From the NCBI RefSeq assembly GCF_000266905.1, contig NC_018027.1, forward strand, positions 4,216,001 to 4,280,000: a stretch of 64,000 bases of DNA. The letters are read 5' to 3'. The position numbers were made by a program, and so were the translations under genes. The DNA is from Mycolicibacterium chubuense NBB4. GTDB lineage: Bacteria; Actinomycetota; Actinomycetes; Mycobacteriales; Mycobacteriaceae. Every line of letters begins with the position of its first letter. Within the stretch, counting starts at the first letter, position 1. This document shows, piece by piece, positions 50,822 to 59,640 of this stretch. Under the pieces are notes generated by a model. That model worked only from the letters and a program-made list of their open reading frames with translations, had not been told where the DNA came from and ran no database searches.

Positions 50822-51692
50822 GCGTCTCGTCCACGTCCCGGCGCAGACCGCCGTGCTCGGATCGGATGAGCACTATCCCGAGGAAGGGCCGCAGCGGGCC
50901 GTCGAGGTCGCGGAGTTCTGGATCCAGGCGACACCGGTCACCAACGCGCAGTTCGCCGAATTCGTCTCTGCCACAGGGTATGTCACCGTCGCTGAGCGGC
51001 CACTCGACGCCGCCGAGCATCCCGGCGCCCCGAAGGAGAACCTGCAACCGGGTTCGATGGTCTTCACCAGGACCGCCGGACCCGTCGACCTACGCCACCT
51101 CAGCCAGTGGTGGACGTGGACGCCTGGCGCATGCTGGCGCCACCCGGTCGGGCCGCTGTCGTCGATCGAGAAGCGCGCCGACCATCCGGTGGTGCACGTC
51201 GCCTACGAGGACGCCGAGGCGTACGCCTCGTGGGCCGGCCTCGGGTTGCCGACCGAGGCGCAGTGGGAAACCGCCGCCCGCGGCGGGCTCACCGCCGCGA
51301 CGTACACCTGGGGCGACGAGCCCGAACCGCCCGGCCGCCCGTTGGCGAACTACTGGCACGGCGACTTCCCGTGGCGTCCCGATCGCGGCTACGGCCGCAC
51401 CACCCCCGTCGGAAGCTTCCCGCCGAACGCCTACGGCCTCTTCGACACGGCCGGCAACGTCTGGGAATGGACCACCGACTGGTACGCCGATCGCCGCGAC
51501 GCGCGCGACTGCTGCGCGTCAGCCAGCCGCGACCCTCGGCAGCCCCAGTTCCCGGTACCGCGCCGGGTGATCAAGGGCGGCTCGTTCCTGTGCGCCGACT
51601 CCTATTGCCGGCGCTACCGGCCCGCCGCCCGGCGACCGCAGCCCGTCGACACCGGCATGAGCCACATCGGCTTCCGCTGCGTCCAGCGATGA
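50814..51692 (+). CDS. Formylglycine-generating enzyme (sulfatase-modifying factor family)
   Basis: A 292-residue FGE-sulfatase-domain protein from GTG 50814, overlapping the HAD gene by 8 bp. Family signatures: HVPAQTAVLGSDEHYPEEGP, TPVTNAQFAEFV, HPVVHVAYEDAEAYASWAG, LPTEAQWETAARGG, GLFDTAGNVWEWTTDWY and the C-terminal SHIGFRCV. The classical copper-binding Cys pair (five residues apart in human FGE) is reduced to Cys265 with Pro270 in SYCRRYRPAARR; a further Cys260 is nearby. It would convert Cys55 of the adjacent sulfatase to formylglycine. Similar Pro forms occur in other bacteria, as I recall. Confidence 0.9.
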   Translation: MSERLVHVPAQTAVLGSDEHYPEEGPQRAVEVAEFWIQATPVTNAQFAEFVSATGYVTVAERPLDAAEHPGAPKENLQPGSMVFTRTAGPVDLRHLSQWWTWTPGACWRHPVGPLSSIEKRADHPVVHVAYEDAEAYASWAGLGLPTEAQWETAARGGLTAATYTWGDEPEPPGRPLANYWHGDFPWRPDRGYGRTTPVGSFPPNAYGLFDTAGNVWEWTTDWYADRRDARDCCASASRDPRQPQFPVPRRVIKGGSFLCADSYCRRYRPAARRPQPVDTGMSHIGFRCVQR

Positions 51693-51701
51693 GCTCGCAG
51701 G

Positions 51702-52166
51702 TCAGCCCTTCTCGGCGGCCTGCTTGATCGCCGCCAGCGTGGCGGGGATTCCCGTGCGGGCCGCCTCGCTGCGCCTGCCGATCTCGGAGTCGGCGCCGTC
51801 GCCCAGGCGCTCCCGGAAGCCGGCGATGCCCGCGGGCAGGAACTCCCACGACTCGGTCAGGCGGGTGCCGTCACCGTCGGGCTCGAATTCATAACCCCAG
51901 TAAACCCAGCCGTTGTTCACCTCCCAGGCGAACGTGCGTCCGGGATCGGCGGCGACGACCTGGCACCGGGCCTCCCAGGTGCGCTCGGGGGTGACGTTGC
52001 GGCCGGTGAACCAGGCGCCCACCCGCGGCCCGTCTCCGTCATCCCACCAGCAGGCCTTGCAGACCGGACTCCACTCCCCCATTCGCGTCACGTCGGACAC
52101 CATGGCGTACAGCTCGTCCGGCGGCACCGCCACCGAAATCGACTCTGATCTCTTCAGCTCGGTCAC
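51702..52166 (-). CDS. SRPBCC (polyketide cyclase/START-like) family protein
   Basis: A 154-residue START-like barrel: SESISVAVPPDELYAMVSDV, RMGEWSPVCKACWW, WEVNNGWVYWGYEFEPDGDGTRLTESW, then a C-terminal helix. Such proteins bind hydrophobic ligands. GTG start at 52166; it converges on FGE and is divergent from the SDR pair. Ligand unknown. Confidence 0.85.
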   Translation of the reverse strand: MTELKRSESISVAVPPDELYAMVSDVTRMGEWSPVCKACWWDDGDGPRVGAWFTGRNVTPERTWEARCQVVAADPGRTFAWEVNNGWVYWGYEFEPDGDGTRLTESWEFLPAGIAGFRERLGDGADSEIGRRSEAARTGIPATLAAIKQAAEKG

Positions 52167-52232
52167 CCCCGCGAGTCTGCCAGCCGGCGAATCGGTCGGC
52201 GCTATTGCCTTTTCAACCGGCGGGTGTGACGT

Positions 52233-52246
52233 TAGAACGCGTTCTA
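52233..52246. promoter_or_regulatory. KstR-type box upstream of the SDR pair
   Basis: TAGAACGCGTTCTA is a perfect palindrome and matches TnnAACnnGTTnnA exactly. It lies 24 bp upstream of the ATG at 52271. Places the following two dehydrogenases in a likely steroid-catabolism regulon. Confidence 0.75.
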
Positions 52247-52270
52247 TTTCACCGTCGAAGGGCCAACTGG

Positions 52271-53044
52271 ATGAGCAACGGTAGCGAGCGCATCGCGGTG
52301 ATCGTCGGCGGCGCCTCCGGCATCGGGTGGGCGACCGCCCAGGCTCTGGCCGCCGACGGATGCCGCGTCACGATCGCCGACCTCAACGGCGAGGGCGCGC
52401 GGGAGCGAGCCGCCGAACTGGGTGGCCCGCACGCCGCGGCGCAGGTCGACGTCACCGATGAACCCTCGGTGCAGCGCGTGTTCGACGGGCTCGGCCCGCT
52501 CGACATCGCGGTGAACTGCGCGGGCTTCTCCAACCTCGGCCTGATCACCGACATGCCCGTCGACGACTTCCGCGCCGTCATCGACGTGTGCCTCACCGGC
52601 GCCTTCATCGTCGCCAAGCACGCGGGCAGAACTCTGCGCGACGGCGGGTCACTGGTGCAGGTCAGTTCCCTCAACGGCCGCCAGCCCGCCGCCGGCATGA
52701 GCGCCTACTGCGCGGCCAAAGCCGGGCTGTCGATGCTGACCCAGGTGGCCGCACTCGAGATGGGGCCCCGCGGAATCCGGGTCAACGCGGTGGCCCCCGG
52801 CTTCGTCCACACCCCGCTGACGGCCGCGGCCGCCTCGGTTCCCGGCGTCGTCGAGGACTACATCGACAACACCGTCCTCGGCCGCGCGGGCACGCCGGCC
52901 GACATCGCGAATGCCGTTGTCTACCTGTGCTCGCCCGGTTCGTCCTGGCTGACCGGCGAGGTGCTCGACATCAACGGCGGCGCCCACCTCAAGCGGTACC
53001 CGGACCTCATGGGCCACGTGATGAAGCTGGTCGAGCAGTCATGA
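52271..53044 (+). CDS. Short-chain dehydrogenase/reductase
   Basis: A 257-residue classical SDR with AVIVGGASGIGWATAQALAADG, AVNCAGFSNLG, the catalytic Ser in LVQVSSLNGRQ and Tyr/Lys in MSAYCAAKAGL. TIADLNGEGA after beta-2 (Asp) indicates NAD(H). It starts at ATG 52271 and overlaps the next SDR by 4 bp. The KstR-type box upstream suggests a hydroxysteroid or hydroxyacyl-CoA dehydrogenase role. Confidence 0.92.
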   Translation: MSNGSERIAVIVGGASGIGWATAQALAADGCRVTIADLNGEGARERAAELGGPHAAAQVDVTDEPSVQRVFDGLGPLDIAVNCAGFSNLGLITDMPVDDFRAVIDVCLTGAFIVAKHAGRTLRDGGSLVQVSSLNGRQPAAGMSAYCAAKAGLSMLTQVAALEMGPRGIRVNAVAPGFVHTPLTAAAASVPGVVEDYIDNTVLGRAGTPADIANAVVYLCSPGSSWLTGEVLDINGGAHLKRYPDLMGHVMKLVEQS

Positions 53045-53877
53045 GCTTCGCGGGCAAGCACGCCATCGTCACCGGCGCGGGCTCGGGAATCGGCGCGGCG
53101 CTGTGCCGCGCGCTGGACCAGGCGGGCGCTCATGTGCTCTGCACCGACGTCGACGAAGCCGCCGCCGAGGCCACCCGGGCCGCATTGAGTTCGCGGGCCG
53201 GCGCGGCGCGCCTCGACGTCACCGACGCCGCCGCGGTCCAGGCCGCCGTCGACGCCGTGGTGGACCGTGCCGGCCGGCTGGATCTGATGTTCAACAACGC
53301 CGGGATCGTCTGGGGCGGTGACACCGAACTGCTCACCCTCGACCAGTGGAACGCGATCATCGACGTCGACCTGCGAGGGGTGGTGCACGGCGTCGCGGCC
53401 GCCTATCCGCAGATGCTGCGGCAGGGTCACGGCCACATCGTCAACACCGCCTCGATGGCCGGGCTCACCGCGGCCGGACAGGTCACCAGCTACGTCGCCA
53501 CCAAGCACGCGGTGGTCGGGTTGTCGATGGCGCTGCGGTCGGAGGCGGTCCCGCGCGGCGTCGGAGTGCTCGTCGTGTGCCCGGCTGCGGTGGAGACGCC
53601 GATACTGGACAAGGGCGCCGTCGGCGGCTTCGTCGGCCGGGACTACTTCCTGCAGAACCAGGGCAAGGCCTATGACGCCGACCAGCTGGCCCGCGACACC
53701 CTGCGCGCCATCGAACGCAACAAAGCCATCCTCGTCAAACCCGCTGTGGCGCATGCCCAGTGGTGGTTCGCGCGGCTGGCGCCGGTGCTGATGAACCGGA
53801 TGGCCATGCGATTCGTCGCCGGACAGCGGACCCGCCAGGGCGACCGATCCCAGTCGGCGGCGCCCGGCTCGGGATAG
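53041..53877 (+). CDS. Short-chain dehydrogenase/reductase
   Basis: A 278-residue SDR with HAIVTGAGSGIGAALCRALDQAG, CTDVDEAAAE (Asp, NAD preference), FNNAGIVWGG, NTASMAGLTA and SYVATKHAVVGLSMA with Tyr and Lys. The C-terminal 60 residues extend past the classical fold (KPAVAHAQWWFARLAPVLM). Co-translated with the upstream SDR through ATGA. Substrate unknown; both enzymes may act in sequence on a sterol-derived ketone or alcohol. Confidence 0.92.
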   Translation: MSFAGKHAIVTGAGSGIGAALCRALDQAGAHVLCTDVDEAAAEATRAALSSRAGAARLDVTDAAAVQAAVDAVVDRAGRLDLMFNNAGIVWGGDTELLTLDQWNAIIDVDLRGVVHGVAAAYPQMLRQGHGHIVNTASMAGLTAAGQVTSYVATKHAVVGLSMALRSEAVPRGVGVLVVCPAAVETPILDKGAVGGFVGRDYFLQNQGKAYDADQLARDTLRAIERNKAILVKPAVAHAQWWFARLAPVLMNRMAMRFVAGQRTRQGDRSQSAAPGSG

Positions 53878-53939
53878 GGTTACGGTCGGCATCCGGAGCA
53901 TTCCGTGGCACCCGTGGGCGCAGAGCCGGGAAGGCGTGC

Positions 53940-55142
53940 ATGACCGACGAATTCACCGACACCCAGAAGCGCGCCCTGGCCGTCGTGACGGTGATCGCGC
54001 TCGGATTCGGGGCCTACTTCCTGCGCGAATACGTGCTGCTGCTGGCCATCGCCGCGGTGCTCGCCTACCTGTTCCGGCCGCTGTATGTGCGCCTGCGGAA
54101 GCGGATGAACGTCGGGTTGTCGGCGACGGCGACGCTGCTGGCGGCCATCCTGACCGTCGCCGTGCCGCTGGCCGGTGTCGGAGTGCTGGCGTTCCTCCAG
54201 ATCAGCCAGATGGTGACGGCGGTCGGACACTGGGCGGAGCAGACCGACTTCACGGCACTGGCGCAGCGACTGCTCGACTCGGTGAACCAAGTGCTGCACC
54301 GCATTCCGTTCGTCGACGTCACGCTGACGCAGGAATCGGTGCGTGATGCGGCGGCGAAGCTCGGGCAGAACGCCGGCCAGATCGCGCTCGGGGTGGCCCG
54401 GAACTCGGTGGGCGGAATCACCGCCGCCGTGGCGGGACTGGTGCTCTTCCTCTACGTCTTCATCGCGCTGATCACCAGCGGCGACAAGGTCGTGGCGTTG
54501 TTTCGCGATCTGAATCCGTTGGGCGAGAGGGTTTCCGACATCTATCTGGCCAAGATGGGGGCCATGGTGTCGGCGACGGTGAAGGGTCAGTTCATCATCG
54601 CCGTCTGCCAAGGCGTGGCCGGGGCGATCTCGGTCTACATCGGCGGCATCCACGACGGCTTCTTCATGTTCGTCATCTTCTTGACCGCGCTGTCGTTCAT
54701 TCCGCTGGGCGGCGGCATCGTGACGATTCCGCTCGGGATCGGAATGGCGGTGTTCGGCAACGTGGCTGGAGGTCTGTTCGTCGTCGCGTTCCACCTGCTG
54801 GTGGTGACCAACATCGACAATGCGCTGCGGCCGTTCCTGGTGCCCAGGAGTGCGCACCTGCACCCCGCCCTGATGCTGCTGGCCGTCTTCGCCGGCCTGA
54901 GGATGTTCGGGTTCTGGGGCATCGTGCTGGGTCCGGTGTTGATGATCGTGATCGTGACGACGATCAGCGTGTATCTGGCCGTCTACAAGGGTGCTCCGAT
55001 GGAGTCGATCGCCGGCACGCGGGCCGAACCGTTCGACGACGCCGCCGAGCGCCAGACGCCGTGGTGGCGCCGACTGCTGCCCGGCACGTCGAAGCCGGCG
55101 TCGGAGCCGGCGTCAGGGCCGGTTAAGTCAGACGAGACTTGA
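53940..55142 (+). CDS. AI-2E transporter family (PerM-type) membrane protein
   Basis: A 400-residue protein (Rv1101c position) with seven to eight hydrophobic helices, for example RALAVVTVIALGFGAYFL, LLLAIAAVLAYLF, GFFMFVIFLTALSFIPLGGG and FGFWGIVLGPVLMIVIVTT. The loop GLRMFGFWGIVLGPVLM is characteristic of the family. GGAAGG lies before ATG 53940. Transport substrate unknown; members are sodium/proton antiporter- or signal-exporter-like. Its 3' end overlaps the convergent dienelactone-hydrolase gene by 20 bp. Confidence 0.9.
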   Translation: MTDEFTDTQKRALAVVTVIALGFGAYFLREYVLLLAIAAVLAYLFRPLYVRLRKRMNVGLSATATLLAAILTVAVPLAGVGVLAFLQISQMVTAVGHWAEQTDFTALAQRLLDSVNQVLHRIPFVDVTLTQESVRDAAAKLGQNAGQIALGVARNSVGGITAAVAGLVLFLYVFIALITSGDKVVALFRDLNPLGERVSDIYLAKMGAMVSATVKGQFIIAVCQGVAGAISVYIGGIHDGFFMFVIFLTALSFIPLGGGIVTIPLGIGMAVFGNVAGGLFVVAFHLLVVTNIDNALRPFLVPRSAHLHPALMLLAVFAGLRMFGFWGIVLGPVLMIVIVTTISVYLAVYKGAPMESIAGTRAEPFDDAAERQTPWWRRLLPGTSKPASEPASGPVKSDET

Positions 55143-55920
55143 GGAATTCGACGACGCGCTTGCGGGCCTCGTAGGCGGGGTGCCCGTCGACCTCGCGGAC
55201 CTGGTCGGTGAGCACCGAGTGCGCCATCCGGCCGATGCCGTGCTCGTTGCCCCTCTTCGAATTGATCTCGATGACCTCGAAGGCGTCGCCGAGCCGGTTC
55301 TTCAGCGTGGTGAACCGATCCCGCGGCGCCATCGCATCCTCGCTGAACCGAAGGCCCATCACGCACAGCCCCTCGTCGGCGGCCCGCTTCTCGATCACCT
55401 GCATCTCGGCTTCGGAGACACCCGGATCCCGGCGGTGCTTGAGAGTCAGCGGCAGCGGCACCGACGGCTGGCTCATCACCGGCGCCAGCACACTGTCGTC
55501 GACGGCGGCGGCCAGCGCGAAACCACCGGTGAAGCACTGGCCGATCACCCCGACCCCGGTGCCGGGCGTGCTGGCGTTCAGATCCCGGGCCAGCGCCCGC
55601 AGATAGCGCGCCACCGGCCGGTCGGCGTTGGTGGCCAGCGCCGCGAACTCCTTGGAGACACATCCCTTCACCAGCACCGGCAGGGCACCCGGTCCCAACG
55701 CGGACGCACCCGGAGTGCCGAACAGCGACGGTGCGGCGACGGTGAAGCCGTTGTCCACCAGGTGGTTGCCCAGCGCCAGCACCCCGGGGTGCAGTCCCGG
55801 CATCTCCGGGATCAGCACCACACCCGGGCCGTCGCCCTTGCGGTACACGTCGTGGGTGTAGCCCTCCGCGGTGAACGGCGTGGCGACCCAGCCGCTCAGA
55901 TCGGATTCGAGAGCGGTCAT
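55123..55920 (-). CDS. Dienelactone hydrolase family protein
   Basis: A 265-residue alpha/beta hydrolase of the DLH family. The nucleophile is Cys in GVIGQCFTGGFALA, the Asp is in the FSEDAMAPRDRF region and the His in NSKRGNEHGIGRMAHSVLT. VVLIPEMPGLHPG is the oxyanion strand. It ends opposite the AI-2E gene. Substrate unknown; ester or lactone hydrolysis. Confidence 0.9.
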   Translation of the reverse strand: MTALESDLSGWVATPFTAEGYTHDVYRKGDGPGVVLIPEMPGLHPGVLALGNHLVDNGFTVAAPSLFGTPGASALGPGALPVLVKGCVSKEFAALATNADRPVARYLRALARDLNASTPGTGVGVIGQCFTGGFALAAAVDDSVLAPVMSQPSVPLPLTLKHRRDPGVSEAEMQVIEKRAADEGLCVMGLRFSEDAMAPRDRFTTLKNRLGDAFEVIEINSKRGNEHGIGRMAHSVLTDQVREVDGHPAYEARKRVVEFLKSRLT

Positions 55921-55946
55921 GGCATCTCCGTCGGTCGTCGCGAACG

Positions 55947-56678
55947 CTACTTCGCGGCCAGGGGCGACTGGGACTGCGTCGCCGCCGCCAGCGTACGGTA
56001 CTCGGCCGTACCCGCAGCGCCGGTCAGCGCCAGCTGGGCCGGGCCGGTCGGGCCCTTCAGCCGCGCCGTCCAGACCGGTTCGACGGGCTTGCCGCCGCTT
56101 TCCCCGCCCTCGTAGACGATCCATCGCACCCCGTCGACGTCCTGGGTTCCCGTCGGCACCCGGTCGGGGCCCAGCGAGGCGATCAGCTTGTCCTCGTCGG
56201 CGTTGCTCTGCGTGAGGCTCAGATACATGCCGCTGGGTGTCAGGTATCCGACGGTCGAGGCCACCGCGCGCACCGGCTGTCCGGTCACCGGGTCGGCGCG
56301 GCCCGCCTCGATCCCCCTGCGGCTGCCCGAGTTGGCCTGCCATCCGTCGGGCAGCTTCGGCACCCTGATCGGGATCTTCAGCGCGTCGGCGTCGGCCTGC
56401 AGCGCCGCCGGAGCGTCGTAGTCCGGCGCCGGCCCGCGCCCCGGCCCGGTCGGCGCGAACGAGCACATGCCGAGCAGGCCGGCCAGGACCACGCAGGCCA
56501 GCACCAGCGGTGCCAGCGACCAGAACATGTCGCGGCCGTCCTGCAGCAGCCGGGACTTCGCCGGCCGGGCGATCGGCACGGTGTAGCCGACGGCTCCCGC
56601 GTCGGGGCGGTGCGCACCGTTGGGCCCACCGTCGCGCGGCGTGGCGAGGTTCTGGCCCGGCTCGGGCGTCGTCGTCAT
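55947..56678 (-). CDS. DUF4245 membrane-anchored protein (Rv1100-like)
   Basis: A 243-residue protein with a cytoplasmic Pro/Gly-rich tail of about 50 residues, one helix ([20 protein letters not shown]), then an extracytoplasmic DUF4245 domain with [18 protein letters not shown] and [13 protein letters not shown]. The start at 56678 is 55 bp from the divergent glpX, sharing a promoter region. Function unknown; location equals Rv1100 of M. tuberculosis. Confidence 0.88.
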   Translation of the reverse strand: MTTTPEPGQNLATPRDGGPNGAHRPDAGAVGYTVPIARPAKSRLLQDGRDMFWSLAPLVLACVVLAGLLGMCSFAPTGPGRGPAPDYDAPAALQADADALKIPIRVPKLPDGWQANSGSRRGIEAGRADPVTGQPVRAVASTVGYLTPSGMYLSLTQSNADEDKLIASLGPDRVPTGTQDVDGVRWIVYEGGESGGKPVEPVWTARLKGPTGPAQLALTGAAGTAEYRTLAAATQSQSPLAAK

Positions 56679-56733
56679 GCCAGCCAGTATCCCAGCTCCC
56701 GAACCCCGACCCTTTAATGGGAGAATCTGGCGC

Positions 56734-57795
56734 ATGACGTCACCCGAGGCTCTTCGCCCCAGCGGCTCATCGCAACCACGACGGGAAGCCCCGGACCGCA
56801 ACCTGGCCCTCGAACTGGTGCGCGTGACCGAGGCGGGAGCCATGGCAGCGGGCCGCTGGGTTGGCCGCGGAGACAAGGAGGGCGGCGACGGCGCGGCCGT
56901 CGACGCCATGCGCGAGCTCGTGAACACGGTGTCGATGCGCGGCGTCGTGGTCATCGGCGAGGGTGAGAAGGACAACGCCCCGATGCTCTACAACGGCGAA
57001 GAGGTCGGCAACGGTGACGGGCCGGAGTGCGACTTCGCCGTCGACCCCGTCGACGGCACCACACTGATGAGCAAGGGCATGCCGAACGCGATCTCGGTGC
57101 TGGCGGTCGCCGAGCGCGGCGCGATGTTCGACCCGTCGGCAGTCTTCTACATGAACAAGATCGCCGTCGGCCCCGACGCGGTCGACGTCATCGACATCAC
57201 CGCGCCCATCGGGGAGAACATCCGCCGGGTGGCCAAAGCCAAGAAAGTCACGGTGCCCGACCTGACCGTGTGCATCCTGGACCGGCCCCGGCACAAGCAG
57301 CTGATGGCCGACGTCCGGGCGGCGGGCGCCCGGATCCGGTTGATCTCCGACGGCGACGTCGCCGGGGCGATCTCGGCGTGCCGGCCGAACTCCGGCACGG
57401 ACATGCTGGCCGGCATCGGCGGCACACCCGAGGGCATCATCACCGCCGCAGCGATCCGCTGCATGGGCGGGGCGATCCAGGCGCAACTCGCGCCCACCGA
57501 CGACGCGGAGCGGCAGAAGGCCCTCGACCGCGGCCACGACCTCGATCGTGTGCTGAGCACCGAGGACCTGGTGTCCGGTGAGAACGTCTTCTTCTCCGCC
57601 ACCGGTGTCACCGACGGTGATCTGCTCAAAGGCGTGCAGTACTACGGCGGGGGCTGCACCACCCAGTCGATCGTGATGCGCTCGAAGTCGGGCACCGTCC
57701 GGATGATCGAGGCCTACCACCGGCTCTCGAAGCTCAACGAATACTCCGCCGTCGACTTCACCGGCGACAAGACCGCCGCCTATCCGTTGCCGTAA
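56734..57795 (+). CDS. glpX: Fructose-1,6-bisphosphatase class II
   Basis: A 353-residue GlpX. The metal- and substrate-binding features are [45 protein letters not shown] and [20 protein letters not shown]. It dephosphorylates fructose-1,6-bisphosphate in gluconeogenesis, important when mycobacteria grow on lipids. ATG at 56734 follows GGGAG; an upstream in-frame extension to 56620 lacks support. Followed 34 bp later by fum, in the same transcript probably (Rv1099c-Rv1098c order). Confidence 0.95.
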   Translation: MTSPEALRPSGSSQPRREAPDRNLALELVRVTEAGAMAAGRWVGRGDKEGGDGAAVDAMRELVNTVSMRGVVVIGEGEKDNAPMLYNGEEVGNGDGPECDFAVDPVDGTTLMSKGMPNAISVLAVAERGAMFDPSAVFYMNKIAVGPDAVDVIDITAPIGENIRRVAKAKKVTVPDLTVCILDRPRHKQLMADVRAAGARIRLISDGDVAGAISACRPNSGTDMLAGIGGTPEGIITAAAIRCMGGAIQAQLAPTDDAERQKALDRGHDLDRVLSTEDLVSGENVFFSATGVTDGDLLKGVQYYGGGCTTQSIVMRSKSGTVRMIEAYHRLSKLNEYSAVDFTGDKTAAYPLP

Positions 57796-57829
57796 CCACC
57801 GACACCACCACGAGACGAACAGGGAGCCA

Positions 57830-59260
57830 ATGACAGCCGACAACGTTGTCGACGACACTGAGTACCGGATCGAGCACGACACCATGGGCGAGGTCCGGGT
57901 GCCCAAGGATGCGCTGTGGCGCGCGCAGACCCAGCGGGCCGTCGAGAACTTCCCGATCTCGTTCCGCCCGCTGGAGCGCACCCAGATCCGCGCCCTCGGC
58001 CTGCTCAAGGGCGCCTGCGCGCAGGTCAACAAGGACCTGGGGCTGCTCGCCGCCGACAAGGCCGACGCGATCATCGCCGCGGCCGCCGAGATCGCCGACG
58101 GGCAGCACGACGACCAGTTTCCGATCGACGTGTTCCAGACCGGTTCGGGCACCAGCTCGAACATGAACACCAACGAGGTCATCGCGTCGATCGCGGCACG
58201 CAACGGCGTGACCGTGCACCCCAACGACGACGTCAACATGTCGCAGAGCTCCAACGACACCTTCCCCACCGCGACGCACATCGCGGCCACCGAAGCCGCT
58301 GTGCGCCTGCTCATCCCGGCGCTGGAGGTGTTGCACGAGTCGCTCGACGCCAAGGCCAGGCAGTGGCGCACGGTGGTCAAGTCCGGCCGCACCCATCTGA
58401 TGGACGCCGTGCCGGTGACACTCGGCCAGGAGTTCGGCGGCTACGCCCGGCAGATCCAGGCGGGCATCGAACGGGTGCGCGGGTGTCTTCCTCGGCTCGG
58501 TGAGCTGGCCATCGGCGGTACCGCCGTCGGCACCGGGCTCAACGCGCCCGACGGGTTTGGCGACAAGGTCGTCGAGGTGCTCAGGGACCAGACCGGAATC
58601 GCCGAATTACGTTCTGCTGTCGATCATTTCGAGGCTCAGGCAGCCCGCGACGGGCTGGTCGAGGCGTCCGGCGCGCTGAAGACGATCGCGGTGTCGCTGA
58701 CCAAGATCGCCAACGACATCCGCTGGATGGGTTCCGGCCCGCTCACCGGCCTGGGCGAGCTGCAGCTGCCCGACCTGCAACCGGGCAGCTCGATCATGCC
58801 GGGCAAGGTCAACCCCGTCATCCCCGAAGCCGTGACGCAGGTGGCCGCCCAGGTCATCGGCAACGATGCCGCCGTCACTATTGGGGGCGCGTCGGGAGCT
58901 TTTGAGCTCAACGTCTACATCCCGATGATGGCTCGCAACGTGCTCGAGTCCTTCACACTGCTGACCAACGTGTCCAAGATCTTCGCCGCCAAGTGCATCG
59001 ACGGCCTGGTCGCCAACGAGGAACACCTGCGTGACCAGGCCGAGTCCTCCCCCTCGATCGTGACGCCGCTGAACTCCGCGATCGGCTACGAGGAAGCCGC
59101 CAAGGTGGCCAAGGAAGCGCTCAAGGAGCGCAAGACCATCCGGCAGACGGTGGTCGACCGCGGGCTGATCGGCGACAAGCTCTCCGAAGAGGAACTCGAC
59201 AAGCGGCTGGACGTGCTGGCAATGGCCAAGGTGGCCGATGAGCGCTTGCGCGAAGAGTAA
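57830..59260 (+). CDS. fum: Fumarate hydratase class II
   Basis: A 476-residue fumarase (FumC type). Signatures: [50 protein letters not shown] and the family stamp [15 protein letters not shown] containing the catalytic Ser loop. It converts fumarate to malate in the TCA cycle as a homotetramer. ATG at 57830 follows AGGGAG. An inverted repeat follows 29 bp after the stop. Confidence 0.96.
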   Translation: MTADNVVDDTEYRIEHDTMGEVRVPKDALWRAQTQRAVENFPISFRPLERTQIRALGLLKGACAQVNKDLGLLAADKADAIIAAAAEIADGQHDDQFPIDVFQTGSGTSSNMNTNEVIASIAARNGVTVHPNDDVNMSQSSNDTFPTATHIAATEAAVRLLIPALEVLHESLDAKARQWRTVVKSGRTHLMDAVPVTLGQEFGGYARQIQAGIERVRGCLPRLGELAIGGTAVGTGLNAPDGFGDKVVEVLRDQTGIAELRSAVDHFEAQAARDGLVEASGALKTIAVSLTKIANDIRWMGSGPLTGLGELQLPDLQPGSSIMPGKVNPVIPEAVTQVAAQVIGNDAAVTIGGASGAFELNVYIPMMARNVLESFTLLTNVSKIFAAKCIDGLVANEEHLRDQAESSPSIVTPLNSAIGYEEAAKVAKEALKERKTIRQTVVDRGLIGDKLSEEELDKRLDVLAMAKVADERLREE

Positions 59261-59289
59261 CGGCACCGAGCAGGGCTGACACGCAGCTC

Positions 59290-59351
59290 GCCGAACTGAG
59301 ATTCCAGGTCGTGGATGCCGGTGAAACCACAGCCGGGAATCCCATTTCGGC
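59290..59351. repeat. 62-bp inverted repeat after fum
   Basis: GCCGAACTGAGATTCC (59290-59305) pairs with GGAATCCCATTTCGGC (59336-59351) at 14 of 16 positions. Its ends (GCCGAA, TTCGGC) and inner ATTCC/GGAAT match those of the elements after doxX and glyA, while the bases between differ but still pair. Probably a diverged member of the same palindromic family. Confidence 0.65.
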
Positions 59352-59430
59352 GAAACGGCTGACGGACGGCCCCGCAGCGCCAGATGATGGGTGCCGCAAT
59401 CGCATCCGTACACGACTCAGTGAGGCGCTG

Positions 59431-59640
59431 TTGCTTGCTCACCACGACACCGTTGCAAGTGAACTGGTCACCACGGCCCCCAGCCAGCCCCCGTTGAAGA
59501 CGGGCTTCGTCATGCTCGGTCTGGCATCCCTGCTGAACCTGTCGAAAGTCAGGCACGGTTGGGGTGCGGACCGCATGCTGGCGGCGTCCGGCGCGGCGGC
59601 GGCCGGGTGGTATCTGACCGAGGAGCTCCGCCGCCGCTAG
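59431..59640 (+). CDS. Small membrane-associated protein, 69 residues
   Basis: A TTG-start frame with GAGG about 6 nt upstream. The protein has an about 30-residue N-terminal part, then LKTGFVMLGLASLLNLSKV and DRMLAASGAAAAGWYL, ending EELRRR. It stops 4 bp into the convergent deacetylase gene. A longer GTG form from 59311 would begin inside the inverted repeat, so is not favoured; ATG 59512 gives a 42-residue alternative. Function unknown. Confidence 0.45.
   Translation: MLAHHDTVASELVTTAPSQPPLKTGFVMLGLASLLNLSKVRHGWGADRMLAASGAAAAGWYLTEELRRR

Noticed and set aside
59311..59640. Long form (109 codons) of the small gene after fum
   Set aside because: Its start would sit inside the inverted repeat with no ribosome site; the shorter TTG form has one.
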